NCBI GenBank assembly: GCA_019237175.1
Contig: JAFAHP010000547.1
Coordinates: forward strand, 1 to 9,440
Origin: Alphaproteobacteria bacterium
GTDB lineage: Bacteria; Pseudomonadota; Alphaproteobacteria; ATCC43930; CGMCC-115725
Direction of reading: 5' to 3'
Length of the DNA: 9,440 bases
Position numbers and translations under genes: made by a program
The notes under the pieces: generated by a model
Database searches by the model: none
What the model was told of the DNA's origin: nothing
Seen by the model: only the letters and a program-made list of their open reading frames with translations
Shown: piece after piece, positions 1-6,613 of the stretch
Layout: each line of letters opens with the position of its first letter
Position numbering within the stretch: position 1 is the first letter of the stretch

Positions 1-1763
1 GCACGCTGGTTGGGGAACAGCCCATCCTCCCAGCCCGGCAAAAACACGGTGTCGAATTCGAGCCCCTTGGCGCTGTGCAAGGTCCTCAGATTGACCACGT
101 CGCCCGCGGCATCCGCGGCGTTGTCCATCACCAGGCTGACATGTTCGAGAAATCCGCCGAGATTTTCGAACTCGGCCATCGCCACAACCAATTCCTTCAA
201 ATTTTCGAGCCGCCCGGCGGCATCCGGCGAGCGGTCGGCCTGCCACATCGCGGTATAGCCCGATTCGTCGAGGACAATCTGCACGAGGTCGGTGTGCGCC
301 ACACGGTCGGACTCGGCGCGCCACCGATCAAGCGCGGCGATAAAACCCGCCAGAGCATTGCGCGCGGCCGGGCGCAGCCGGTCGCCGACAATCAGCTCGC
401 GCGCCGCCTCGATCAGCGGCAGGCCTTCGTCGCGCGCTAGTGTATGGAGCTGCTGCACGGTCGAACTGCCGATGCCGCGGCGCGGGGTGTTCAGGATGCG
501 CTCGAAAGCGAGGTCGTCGGCCGGTTGTGCGACCAGGCGCAGATAAGCAAGCGCATCGCGGATTTCCTGGCGTTCGTAAAAGCGTGGGCCGCCGATGACG
601 CGGTAGGGCAGCGCCAGCGCAATAAATCGTTCCTCGAACTCGCGGGTTTGAAAGCCGGCGCGGACCAGGATCGCGATCTCGCTCAGCGCATGCCGCTGGC
701 GCTGCAGCGCCTCGATCTCGTCGCCAACCCAGCGTGCCTCCTCTTCACCGTCCCACAACCCGCGGACGACGAGTTTTTCACCCTCGTCGGCCTGGGTCCA
801 CAACGTCTTGCCGAGCCGCCCGCTGTTGTGCGCGATCATCCCGGCGGCGGCACCCAGAATGCGCGAGGTCGAGCGATAATTCTCCTCGAGCCGAATGATC
901 TGGGCGCCGGGAAAGTCGGTCTCGAAGCGCAGGATGTTGCCGATCTCCGCACCCCGCCAGCTGTAGATCGACTGGTCGTCGTCGCCGACGCAGCATAAAT
1001 TGCGCCGTCCCTGCGCCAGGAGCCGCAGCCACAAATACTGCGCGATGTTGGTGTCCTGGTATTCGTCGACCAGCAGATAACGGAAGCGGCGGTGATAATC
1101 GCCAAGAATGTCGGGATGGCCGGTTAAAAGCGTCAAGTTGTGCAGCAGCAGATCGCCAAAATCGACGGCGTTGACGGTAGCCAGACGCTCCTGATAGCGC
1201 TGGTAAAGTGCTATGGCTCGGCCCTCGGCGAAGCCGCCGGTGTCGCCGGGCGACACTTTGTCCGGGACAAGGCCGCGGTCTTTCCAGCGCTGAATGACCG
1301 CCAGTAGTACCCGCGCCGGCCAGCGCCGCTCGTCGATGTTTTCGGCCTGCAGGATCTGCTTTAGGAGGCGAAGCTGGTCGTCGGTGTCGAGGATCGTAAA
1401 GCTCGATTTGAGCCCGACCGCTTCCGCATGTCGGCGCAAGATCCGCGCTGCGATGGCATGAAAGGTGCCAAGCCACAACCCGTCGGCGGCACGGCCGATC
1501 ATCGCTTCAAGCCGCTCGCGCATCTCGCGCGCCGCCTTGTTGGTAAAGGTGACGGCGAGCACCTCGGATGGAAAAGCGCGGCGGGTGGCGAGGATATGGG
1601 CGAGCCTTGTCGTCAGCACGCGGGTTTTGCCGGTGCCGGCGCCGGCCAACACCAAAACCGGACCCTCGATCGCCTCGACGGCGCGGCGTTGCGCGTCGTT
1701 CAACGCCGCCAAAAAAGGCGGTGCCACGTCAGCTGGCCGCACTGCAACAAGAGGATCGGACAT
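1..1763 (-). CDS. uvrD: UvrD/PcrA-type superfamily 1A DNA helicase, C-terminus cut by window edge
   Basis: ATP-dependent 3'-5' DNA helicase of the UvrD/PcrA/Rep group, which in this family unwinds DNA in nucleotide excision repair, mismatch repair and replication restart. My reading of the minus strand is open from the ATG at 1763 to the left edge, 587 full codons without a stop. Visible motifs in order: LNDAQRRAVE (21-30, Q-motif region), Walker A GAGTGKT (41-47), TFTNKAAREM (72-81), GTFHAIAARI (99-108), Walker B VDEYQDTN (232-239), GDDDQSIYSWRGA (260-272), ENYRS (294-298), GGPRFYERQEIRDALAYL (391-408), NTPRRGIGSSTV (425-436) and motif V SAKGLEFDTVFLPGWEDG (564-581). Motif VI and the C-terminal tail of a usual 700-800 residue protein lie outside the window. 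The start fits the family's short N-terminus before the Q-motif. No good Shine-Dalgarno precedes it. Family assignment is secure; UvrD versus PcrA versus Rep is less so. Confidence 0.95.
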   Translation of the reverse strand, partial: MSDPLVAVRPADVAPPFLAALNDAQRRAVEAIEGPVLVLAGAGTGKTRVLTTRLAHILATRRAFPSEVLAVTFTNKAAREMRERLEAMIGRAADGLWLGTFHAIAARILRRHAEAVGLKSSFTILDTDDQLRLLKQILQAENIDERRWPARVLLAVIQRWKDRGLVPDKVSPGDTGGFAEGRAIALYQRYQERLATVNAVDFGDLLLHNLTLLTGHPDILGDYHRRFRYLLVDEYQDTNIAQYLWLRLLAQGRRNLCCVGDDDQSIYSWRGAEIGNILRFETDFPGAQIIRLEENYRSTSRILGAAAGMIAHNSGRLGKTLWTQADEGEKLVVRGLWDGEEEARWVGDEIEALQRQRHALSEIAILVRAGFQTREFEERFIALALPYRVIGGPRFYERQEIRDALAYLRLVAQPADDLAFERILNTPRRGIGSSTVQQLHTLARDEGLPLIEAARELIVGDRLRPAARNALAGFIAALDRWRAESDRVAHTDLVQIVLDESGYTAMWQADRSPDAAGRLENLKELVVAMAEFENLGGFLEHVSLVMDNAADAAGDVVNLRTLHSAKGLEFDTVFLPGWEDGLFPNQR

Positions 1764-1771
1764 GTGCTTTG

Positions 1772-1780
1772 AATATAGCA
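1772..1780 (-). promoter_or_regulatory. Candidate extended -10 element for the UvrD-like gene
   Basis: On the minus strand the bases TGCTATATT (extended -10 form TGnTATATT) end eight bases before the helicase ATG at 1763. Transcription starting about seven bases downstream would give a leader of zero to two bases. That would suit the absence of a Shine-Dalgarno sequence. The -35 position, about 1795-1800, reads CTGCAT and is poor. This is inference from pattern only; the gene may instead be read through from the membrane protein gene upstream. Confidence 0.3.
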
Positions 1781-1846
1781 AGGCCGCATAAGCGATGCAG
1801 CGTCGACGGCGGGCGCGGCCATGGCGCGCCGCACCTCGCGGCTCCC

Positions 1847-1917
1847 GCCGTATTGCCGTGAGCAATGCGGCCATCCCTCGACAGCGAATCGCCGTCTCGC
1901 CCGGCTCACCGTCCGGG
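1847..1917 (-). terminator. Two hairpins after the membrane protein gene, possible terminator or processing site
   Basis: Just downstream of the membrane protein stop (1930, minus) lie two inverted repeats. The first met by the polymerase pairs 1913-1917 with 1900-1904 (CCGGG/CCCGG, loop of eight). The second pairs 1862-1871 with 1847-1856: GCAAT and CGGC against ATTGC and GCCG, one mismatch, loop of five. Neither is followed by a T-run on the minus strand, so a classic intrinsic terminator is not supported. They may weaken read-through into the helicase gene or protect the mRNA 3' end. Confidence 0.35.
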
Positions 1918-1929
1918 GATTCGTCAGTC

Positions 1930-2988
1930 CTATGCGACGGCCAGCTGCGGTTCCGCCGCTGGGGCTTCCACCGCGAAAAGCTTAGAGTGGCGTTGCATCA
2001 CTTCTCTTGCGACCTCTTTGGCCTTGTCCCAACGGGGATCGACCTCTCTCGCCACGGCCGCACACAGCTCAAGCACCTTGTCCCGATAATACGCTTCGCG
2101 CGCCTCGAGCAGCCGATGTCTCAAATCGCCCTGGAACTGCTCGCGTAAAAAGCCATAGGCGGTGATTTCGCTGAGCAGGATCGTGAAGGTGTTTTCGGCT
2201 CGCGTCGGCTGGAACTCGACGAGCTCATTGATTGCCTTACGCCCGCTTTCGAGTGCCAAGAATTGCATATAGACGACGTTGCAGATTGCACGATGCCATT
2301 CGTCGCGGCCTGGACTCGCCTGTTCAGGCGGGCGGATCCCGGCGAGCTTGCGCAGCGAATCGCGCATTACTTTCAGGTAGGTGTAAAACGCGGTGACGTT
2401 GTCGACCACGTCGGCTTCCAATTGCTGCAGGTCTTTCACCGACGCATCGAAAACGGGGAAATAGCTCTCCTGCGAGGTGAACCGCGTCGAGACTGTCGGC
2501 ATGCCGGCGTCGATGCCGTCGTGCTCGGCCGGGTGCGGTCCGCTGTGGAAGAGGTCGATGTAATGCGGAACCATGTCGACCACCGCTGCGACCCGACAAA
2601 GGGTTGCGATCTCGCAGGCAAAAAGATCAACGACACCCAGCCGGCCGCTGCCGGTCTGATAGGTCCATGCGAGAACCCCGCATCCGACCGCCCAGACCGC
2701 GCCGATGAAGGCGCCGCTGTCGACAACCGCAGCAAAAGCCAATCGCAACCAAATCCAACTGCTGGTGCTGTTCCTAATGTCGGCCCAATTGTTCATGAGT
2801 TCCCGTTCGAAGAAGAAGGGGATCGCAAGCAGCGATGCCCCGATCATGATGATCACGGCGACCGAAAAGATCAGGCGCAGGTCCGCGACGTGTTGCGAGA
2901 ATTGCAGGCGCTCGAAGGTTGCGGCGTCCTGGCGTTCACGCAACTGGCGCAAGATGATGGCGGGGGACAGCGAGGACAGAAAGCGCAT
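1930..2988 (-). CDS. Membrane protein of unknown function with a helical soluble domain
   Basis: A 352-residue protein that I do not recognise by name. Residues 38-60 and about 79-109 are strongly hydrophobic and should span the inner membrane; residues 116-140 are only moderately hydrophobic. The rest (165-352) is predicted soluble and mostly helical, with a stretch at 176-214 (ESYFPVFDASVKDLQQ... then FYTYLKVMRDSL) reminiscent, from memory, of conserved helical regions in uncharacterised membrane-anchored bacterial proteins. I chose the ATG at 2988 because AAGGAG lies six bases upstream; a longer reading from 3021 would put that ribosome site inside the gene. It is divergent from hemC, sharing a 163-base control region with a CRP-like palindrome. 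It is upstream of and on the same strand as the helicase gene, with a 166-base gap. No enzyme motif is visible, so I assign no function. Confidence 0.85.
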   Translation of the reverse strand: MRFLSSLSPAIILRQLRERQDAATFERLQFSQHVADLRLIFSVAVIIMIGASLLAIPFFFERELMNNWADIRNSTSSWIWLRLAFAAVVDSGAFIGAVWAVGCGVLAWTYQTGSGRLGVVDLFACEIATLCRVAAVVDMVPHYIDLFHSGPHPAEHDGIDAGMPTVSTRFTSQESYFPVFDASVKDLQQLEADVVDNVTAFYTYLKVMRDSLRKLAGIRPPEQASPGRDEWHRAICNVVYMQFLALESGRKAINELVEFQPTRAENTFTILLSEITAYGFLREQFQGDLRHRLLEAREAYYRDKVLELCAAVAREVDPRWDKAKEVAREVMQRHSKLFAVEAPAAEPQLAVA

Positions 2989-2994
2989 GAGGCT

Positions 2995-3000
2995 CTCCTT
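2995..3000 (-). promoter_or_regulatory. Ribosome binding site that decides the membrane protein start
   Basis: AAGGAG on the minus strand, six bases before the ATG at 2988. It favours this start over the in-frame upstream start at 3021. Confidence 0.8.
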
Positions 3001-3073
3001 CGCGAGGCCGGGAGAGGGCAAACGAGCAGGCGGTGCGCCTTGGGACCTACTGCCACAAGCGCTTCGATACTGC

Positions 3074-3089
3074 TGTGATCGATTTCACA
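3074..3089. promoter_or_regulatory. CRP/FNR-family operator-like palindrome
   Basis: TGTGATCGATTTCACA is a perfect match to the CRP consensus TGTGA-N6-TCACA, with both five-base half-sites intact. It sits in the divergent region between the membrane protein gene (ATG 2988) and hemC (ATG 3152). Its centre is about 70 bases before the hemC ATG and about 93 before the other. CRP-family regulators control heme and respiration genes in many proteobacteria, so hemC is a reasonable target. Which regulator binds, and which direction it controls, cannot be read from the sequence. Confidence 0.55.
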
Positions 3090-3104
3090 TTACGGCAAAT
3101 TAAC

Positions 3105-3115
3105 TGTCATTGACA
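3105..3115. promoter_or_regulatory. Short perfect palindrome overlapping a -35-like TTGACA
   Basis: TGTCA-T-TGACA is an exact inverted repeat with a one-base centre. Its right part provides TTGACA (3110-3115), an exact -35 hexamer on the plus strand facing hemC. The matching -10 position, about 3133-3138, reads GCGGGG and is very poor, so a standard promoter here is doubtful. If it is used, transcription would begin near 3145 and the CRP-like site would be centred near -63, a typical activating distance. Confidence 0.3.
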
Positions 3116-3151
3116 TTGGTCGGCGTGCAAGCGCGGGGTAAAAGAACCGCG

Positions 3152-4108
3152 ATGACACCAATACCGCGCCCTTTGCGCATCGGCACACGCGGGAGCCCGA
3201 TGGCGGTGAGCCAGACAGAGCTGGTGCGCGACCGGCTGCTGGCGGCCCACCCCGAACTCGCCGCGGCTGGTGCCTTCGAGATCGTCCCGATCCGGACGAC
3301 CGGGGATCGGGTACAGGATCGGCGTCTCGCCGAAATCGGCGGTAAGGGCTTGTTCACCAAGGAAATCGACGAAGCGTTGCGCGACCGGCGCATCGACCTC
3401 GCCGTTCACTCGCTGAAGGATCTCGAGACCTCTTTGCCTGACGGTGTGGAACTTGCCTGCATCCTGCCGCGCGAGGATCCGCGCGACGCGTTTTTGTCGC
3501 TAAAAGCGGTAAGCCTCGCGACGCTGGAAGAAAGTGCGGTTGTCGGCACCGCCTCTTTGCGGCGGCAAGCGCAGTTGTTGCGGCGGCGCCCGGACCTGAG
3601 GATCGTGCCGTTGCGCGGCAACGCCAACACCCGCATCCGCAAGCTCGAAGCGGGCGAGGTTGACGCGACCTTGCTGGCGCTGTGCGGATTGCGGCGGATC
3701 GGACTTGCCGATCGCGCCACCGAGGTTCTTTCGTGCGAGGTGATGCTGCCCGCCGTCGGTCAGGGTGCGCTCGCCGTCACCTGCCGATCGGGTGATGAGT
3801 TGCTGCAGCAACTGCTGGCGCCGCTCCATGATGGGCCGAGTGCATCCTGTGCCGCTGCCGAGCGGGCGATGCTGGCCGCACTCGACGGATCGTGCCGCAC
3901 GCCGATTGCGGCTCTCGCCGAGGTGGAGGGCCACCGGCTGACGATCGAGGGATTGCTGCTGACCCCGGACGGCCGTCGCGAGATTCGGCTGCGGCGGGCG
4001 GGCGACATCACCGAAGCAGGCGGGATCGGCCATGCCCTCGGCGAAGAATTGCGGCGCTGCGCGGGGCCCGAATTCGGACTGGAGCAACGGACGCCGGACA
4101 GCGCCTAG
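3152..4108 (+). CDS. hemC: Porphobilinogen deaminase (hydroxymethylbilane synthase)
   Basis: Cytosolic enzyme that joins four porphobilinogen molecules into hydroxymethylbilane on the way to uroporphyrinogen III, for heme and other tetrapyrroles. The 318-residue protein has the usual length. It starts MTPIPRPLRIGTRGSPMA, matching the family's N-terminal strand and substrate loop. Visible signatures: KGLFTKEIDEAL (65-76), AVHSLKD with the catalytic aspartate D90, GTASLRRQAQL (132-142), LRGNANTRIRKL (154-165), LPAVGQGALAV (199-209) and LDGSCRTPIAA, where C248 is the expected dipyrromethane cofactor attachment site. I chose the ATG at 3152; an in-frame TTG at 3110 would add 14 residues with no family support and would start inside the putative operator. 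The Shine-Dalgarno is weak. No hemD follows it; the next 700 bases hold no confident gene. It is divergent from the unknown membrane protein. Confidence 0.97.
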   Translation: MTPIPRPLRIGTRGSPMAVSQTELVRDRLLAAHPELAAAGAFEIVPIRTTGDRVQDRRLAEIGGKGLFTKEIDEALRDRRIDLAVHSLKDLETSLPDGVELACILPREDPRDAFLSLKAVSLATLEESAVVGTASLRRQAQLLRRRPDLRIVPLRGNANTRIRKLEAGEVDATLLALCGLRRIGLADRATEVLSCEVMLPAVGQGALAVTCRSGDELLQQLLAPLHDGPSASCAAAERAMLAALDGSCRTPIAALAEVEGHRLTIEGLLLTPDGRREIRLRRAGDITEAGGIGHALGEELRRCAGPEFGLEQRTPDSA

Positions 4109-4122
4109 GACGCGCGATGATT

Positions 4123-4136
4123 GCCGGACGGCCGGC
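4123..4136 (+). terminator. Weak hairpin after hemC
   Basis: GCCGG-ACGG-CCGGC forms a five-pair stem with a four-base loop 15 bases after the hemC stop. It is followed by TCATTTCATG, which is only mildly T-rich. It could end the hemC transcript, but the stem is short and there is no real T-run. Confidence 0.3.
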
Positions 4137-4308
4137 TCATTTCATGTAGAGCGCCGCGGCGGTCGCGCCGGACCTGTGAGGCCCATCCCCAAGGTTTCCG
4201 CGGCTTCTTTGCCGGTGTCGCAGTTCCGTCAGGTCGCGGGCCGTGAAATCGACGCACGTCCCCCGCCTACGCTCTCCTTTTCTTACTCTCTTCTTTCCAA
4301 GTAAGAAG

Positions 4309-4449
4309 ATGAGCCGCAACCACCGCCCTCGCACCAAAAACCGATATTTATCAGTTGCTCACTTATGGAACTTGGTTGGCCGCGGTCTGCCGGCACCCGC
4401 CGCATCCGCTGTCGTCGCCAAACAGACAGTTGCGGCGATGGCGGATTGA
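4309..4449 (+). CDS. Possible small basic protein, unrecognised
   Basis: A 46-residue reading frame starting MSRNHRPRTKNRYLS, with a basic N-terminus, then a mixed stretch with LWNLVGRGLPAPAASAVV, ending AAMAD. A purine-rich AAGTAAGAAG directly precedes the ATG but is too close to be a good ribosome site. I know no family for it. The frame stays open 66 bases further upstream to a GTG at 4243, which could be chance in GC-rich DNA. It may be a fortuitous ORF. Confidence 0.2.
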   Translation: MSRNHRPRTKNRYLSVAHLWNLVGRGLPAPAASAVVAKQTVAAMAD

Positions 4450-4474
4450 GGCGTCACGGGCCAAGCCGCCTTCG

Positions 4475-4600
4475 CTACCCACGGCGCGACCTGAACCGGC
4501 GAAAGAGCAACCAGCCGGCAAAAGCGAACACGATTACTGGACTGACCAAAACGCTGGCCGCGATGATCAGCCATTGCTTCCAGATTGGAACTGTACCCAT
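4475..4600 (-). CDS. Possible single-pass small membrane protein
   Basis: A 41-residue frame from the ATG at 4600. MGTVPIWKQ is followed by a clear hydrophobic stretch (LIIAASVLVSPVIVFAFAGW, about 10-29) and a basic tail RRFRSRRG, the look of a one-helix inner-membrane peptide with its C-terminus inside. The frame extends upstream to a GTG at 4708, which would add 36 unremarkable residues. No convincing Shine-Dalgarno precedes either start, so expression is uncertain. It lies alone between hemC and the oxygenase unit. Function unknown. Confidence 0.35.
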   Translation of the reverse strand: MGTVPIWKQWLIIAASVLVSPVIVFAFAGWLLFRRFRSRRG

Positions 4601-4765
4601 GGAGCGTGTCGGGGTCGCGGTGCCTGGGTCATATACACCGAAACCATTTAAGAGCCGTTGACCGGCCGATCGGCGTCTCGCGTCGCGAAGAGGCCGGCTC
4701 GGGAACACCGGACCATTCTCGGTTTTGTGCGGTTAGTTAGCGCCTTTCTGGCTCTCGCCCGACTG

Positions 4766-4803
4766 TCGCAGCTACAAAACTGCGATTATCTGCCATCCGG
4801 CAG
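4766..4803 (-). terminator. Tandem hairpins directly after the oxygenase unit
   Basis: On the minus strand, a five-pair stem (CTGCC-GGAT-GGCAG, 4803-4790) begins at the base after the stop of the 68-residue gene. A six-pair stem (TCGCAG/CTGCGA, 4785-4766) with a loop containing TTTT follows four bases later. The position fits the end of a transcript. The T-run is in the second loop rather than after a stem, so this is not a canonical intrinsic terminator. Confidence 0.4.
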
Positions 4804-5010
4804 TCAGCCCGGCGCGCGCACCCCGGCGATGTCCTGAGCAAAAATCATCTCTTCTTGGCCCACGACCGAGGGATCAACGGGCGAGGACAGATAGCGGGCG
4901 ACCACCCACACGCCGTCCAATGGGTTCGAGACCACTTCGGCGACCGCCCCGTCGACCAGGACGATATGCGTGCCTGGGGTCAGCTCTCTTGTGTTGACGA
5001 GGTCGCTCAT
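4804..5010 (-). CDS. Small protein of unknown function coupled to the oxygenase gene
   Basis: A 68-residue protein, MSDLVNTRELTPGTHIVLVDG followed by AVAEVVSNPLDGVWVVARYLSS and ending in QEEMIFAQDIAGVRAPG. The alternating hydrophobic pattern and turns at PGT, DG, NPLDG and GQEE suggest a small all-beta, possibly SH3-like barrel; this is inference. It has no cysteines, signal peptide or membrane segment. Its ATG overlaps the stop of the oxygenase gene as ATGA, a four-base overlap typical of translational coupling, and its own Shine-Dalgarno is weak. It occupies the place where a beta subunit gene often follows an alpha subunit gene, but it is far too short for a usual beta subunit of about 160-180 residues and does not resemble one. 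It may assist or accompany the oxygenase. I do not know the family. Confidence 0.8.
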   Translation of the reverse strand: MSDLVNTRELTPGTHIVLVDGAVAEVVSNPLDGVWVVARYLSSPVDPSVVGQEEMIFAQDIAGVRAPG

Positions 5011-6395
5011 TCGGCGGCCCTGACGATGCCGTGGTTCTGGTCGCCGCGCCGCCAGGTCGCGAGCTCGTCCCAGCTTTCCGCTTCCATGAATTCGGCCCAG
5101 CGACGGTACAGGTTGCGCAAATTGTGCTCGCTCGATTTGGCTTCGGTGATGTCCATCACCGTCCCCGGCAGGCGCAGCCCGTCGAATTCATAGTTGTCGC
5201 GTTCGTAGCCCTGCCCCTGCTCGTAGCTGTACGGATATCGGCGCGCGATCACGCCGCGGCTTGCCGCATGGGCGTAATTCCAGTTTTCCATGTCGTCCTG
5301 CTCGGTCAAGCCGGCGGGACCCGAATAGCGGATGTAATAGTCGCGCAGAAAGTCCTTGACCTGCTGCGGGGCGGCCTTGTCGACAAAATACCAGCGCCAG
5401 CATTCGGTCTTATGCGCGCCACGCGGATGCCATACTGCGATCGTGCGCGGCTGGCGCGGATGCAATGCGATATTCGGAAAGACCTCACCCGGGCTGCCGA
5501 TCACCCGTCCCCATTCGCCTTGGCGTCGGCGCCGCTGTTCTTCGCAATGCGCGAAATATTCCGACACGACCGGCGAATGCGCATAAGCCAGCGGGATCGG
5601 CTGGCCGGACGGCAGCACATAAACGCCGGTCTGGTGCCCGCGCTCGTAAAACGACACCTGCAGCCGGCGCGCCAACTCGCGCTCGCGCGTATCGCGCCGG
5701 CCGCTGCCAGAGGGCCCGATGCCGACCAGATCGACCGAGCGGTGACTGATGTTGTGGTAGCTGTCACCGCTGAAATTCTCGGCCGGGAATTTCCAGTTGC
5801 ACGGAATGATCCACTTCTGGATCCCGCCCAACACCTCGATGCCGCCATCGCCGCCGTCCCAGCTGTCCAGGCTCAAATCGAGATAGCGGGCGAAATCGCC
5901 GAGATATTCGTGGAAGGACGGTGCGGTCGGGTCCCAGGTGGCCCAGAGGGCCCCCTTGTAATTGCACAGCTGTACGACCTCGACCAACCCCCACTGCGAG
6001 CGGTCGAGGGCCCCGTGATAGGCCTCGCGGAAATACGGCACGCCGACCAATTTGCCGTCTGTCGAATAGCTCCAGCCATGATAAGGGCAGGTGAAAACCG
6101 GGGTGTTGCCTTCGTCATAGCGGCATACCTTCATGCCGCGGTGCCGGCACGAGTTGAGAAATACGTGGATCTGGCCGGCGCGGTCGCGGCACAGGATCAC
6201 GCCTTCCTCGCCCATGCAGGAGACAAAGAAGTCTCCCGGGTTCGGGATCTGGCTCTCGTGCCCGACAAACAGCCAGGCGCGGGCAAACAGCCGCTCCTGT
6301 TCCTGCACATAGATCTCGTCATTGACAAAAATCTCGCGGCTGATCTGGCCCTTTGCCAAATCGACGAGCCCCGTCCGATAGCCGGCCTCCGTCAT
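5007..6395 (-). CDS. Rieske non-heme iron ring-hydroxylating oxygenase, alpha subunit
   Basis: Catalytic large subunit of an aromatic-ring hydroxylating oxygenase (naphthalene/biphenyl/phenylpropionate dioxygenase-like), which adds oxygen to a ring using electrons delivered by a reductase or ferredoxin. The 462-residue protein has the Rieske [2Fe-2S] ligands C83-R-H85 and C103-P-Y-H106 (C-X-H-X17-C-X2-H). It also has the iron-site segment AENFSGDSYHNISH, with the bridging aspartate D211, iron ligands H214 and H218, and the third ligand probably D367 or D368 in EQDD. The C-terminal YRRWAEFMEAESWDEL segment is family-like. The substrate cannot be predicted. I chose the ATG at 6395 because GGAGGT lies four bases upstream; the frame extends to 6437. 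The two histidines are separated by three residues, one fewer than in naphthalene dioxygenase as I recall it. No beta subunit, ferredoxin or reductase gene is in the window. It overlaps the 68-residue gene by four bases. Confidence 0.95.
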   Translation of the reverse strand: MTEAGYRTGLVDLAKGQISREIFVNDEIYVQEQERLFARAWLFVGHESQIPNPGDFFVSCMGEEGVILCRDRAGQIHVFLNSCRHRGMKVCRYDEGNTPVFTCPYHGWSYSTDGKLVGVPYFREAYHGALDRSQWGLVEVVQLCNYKGALWATWDPTAPSFHEYLGDFARYLDLSLDSWDGGDGGIEVLGGIQKWIIPCNWKFPAENFSGDSYHNISHRSVDLVGIGPSGSGRRDTRERELARRLQVSFYERGHQTGVYVLPSGQPIPLAYAHSPVVSEYFAHCEEQRRRRQGEWGRVIGSPGEVFPNIALHPRQPRTIAVWHPRGAHKTECWRWYFVDKAAPQQVKDFLRDYYIRYSGPAGLTEQDDMENWNYAHAASRGVIARRYPYSYEQGQGYERDNYEFDGLRLPGTVMDITEAKSSEHNLRNLYRRWAEFMEAESWDELATWRRGDQNHGIVRAAE

Positions 6396-6399
6396 CGCC

Positions 6400-6405
6400 A
6401 CCTCC
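6400..6405 (-). promoter_or_regulatory. Strong ribosome binding site of the oxygenase gene
   Basis: GGAGGT on the minus strand, four bases before the ATG at 6395. It settles the start against the upstream in-frame GTG at 6437 and ATG at 6423. Confidence 0.8.
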
Positions 6406-6613
6406 GGTCCTGCTCGGGGCATGTTAAGGCCGCACACGTCCCGGCGCCAGCCGGCTGCGAATCGCCTCGCGCACCTCCCCTCCCCTCGTCCGGGATCGGT
6501 GAGAGGCCGCGATCATGCCGCGAGCCGGGGCAGGTAAATGAGCGAAATCGCCGCAGAATCACTTACATCAACCCGGCCGTCTCGCCCGCGACATGGATAA
6601 AGAATGCGAATAA

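Larger units (their letters stand above)
4109..4803. other. Gene-poor stretch between hemC and the oxygenase unit
   Basis: About 700 bases with no ORF that I recognise. It holds a pyrimidine-rich run at about 4271-4298, two possible small proteins (listed separately), and several short inverted repeats. One pairs TTCTTAC (4280-4286) with GTAAGAA (4301-4307) around a 14-base loop. I looked for a hemD remnant and for a tRNA shape and saw neither. It may be a decayed gene region or may hold an unannotated RNA; the sequence alone does not decide. Confidence 0.5.

Noticed and set aside
778..1476. A 232-residue minus-strand open frame within the helicase gene
   Set aside because: It is out of frame with the helicase motifs, which run uninterrupted through the same bases.
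2263..3078. A 271-residue plus-strand open frame opposite the membrane protein gene
   Set aside because: Charged, low-hydrophobicity reading with no family. The minus strand has clear membrane helices and a good ribosome site.
3110..3151. Upstream TTG start for hemC
   Set aside because: The 14 extra residues have no family counterpart, and the TTG lies in the putative operator.
4271..4310. Pyrimidine-rich run followed by an inverted repeat as a terminator or riboswitch
   Set aside because: The stem is AT-rich with a long loop and lacks a T-run after it. I could not match it to a known RNA family.
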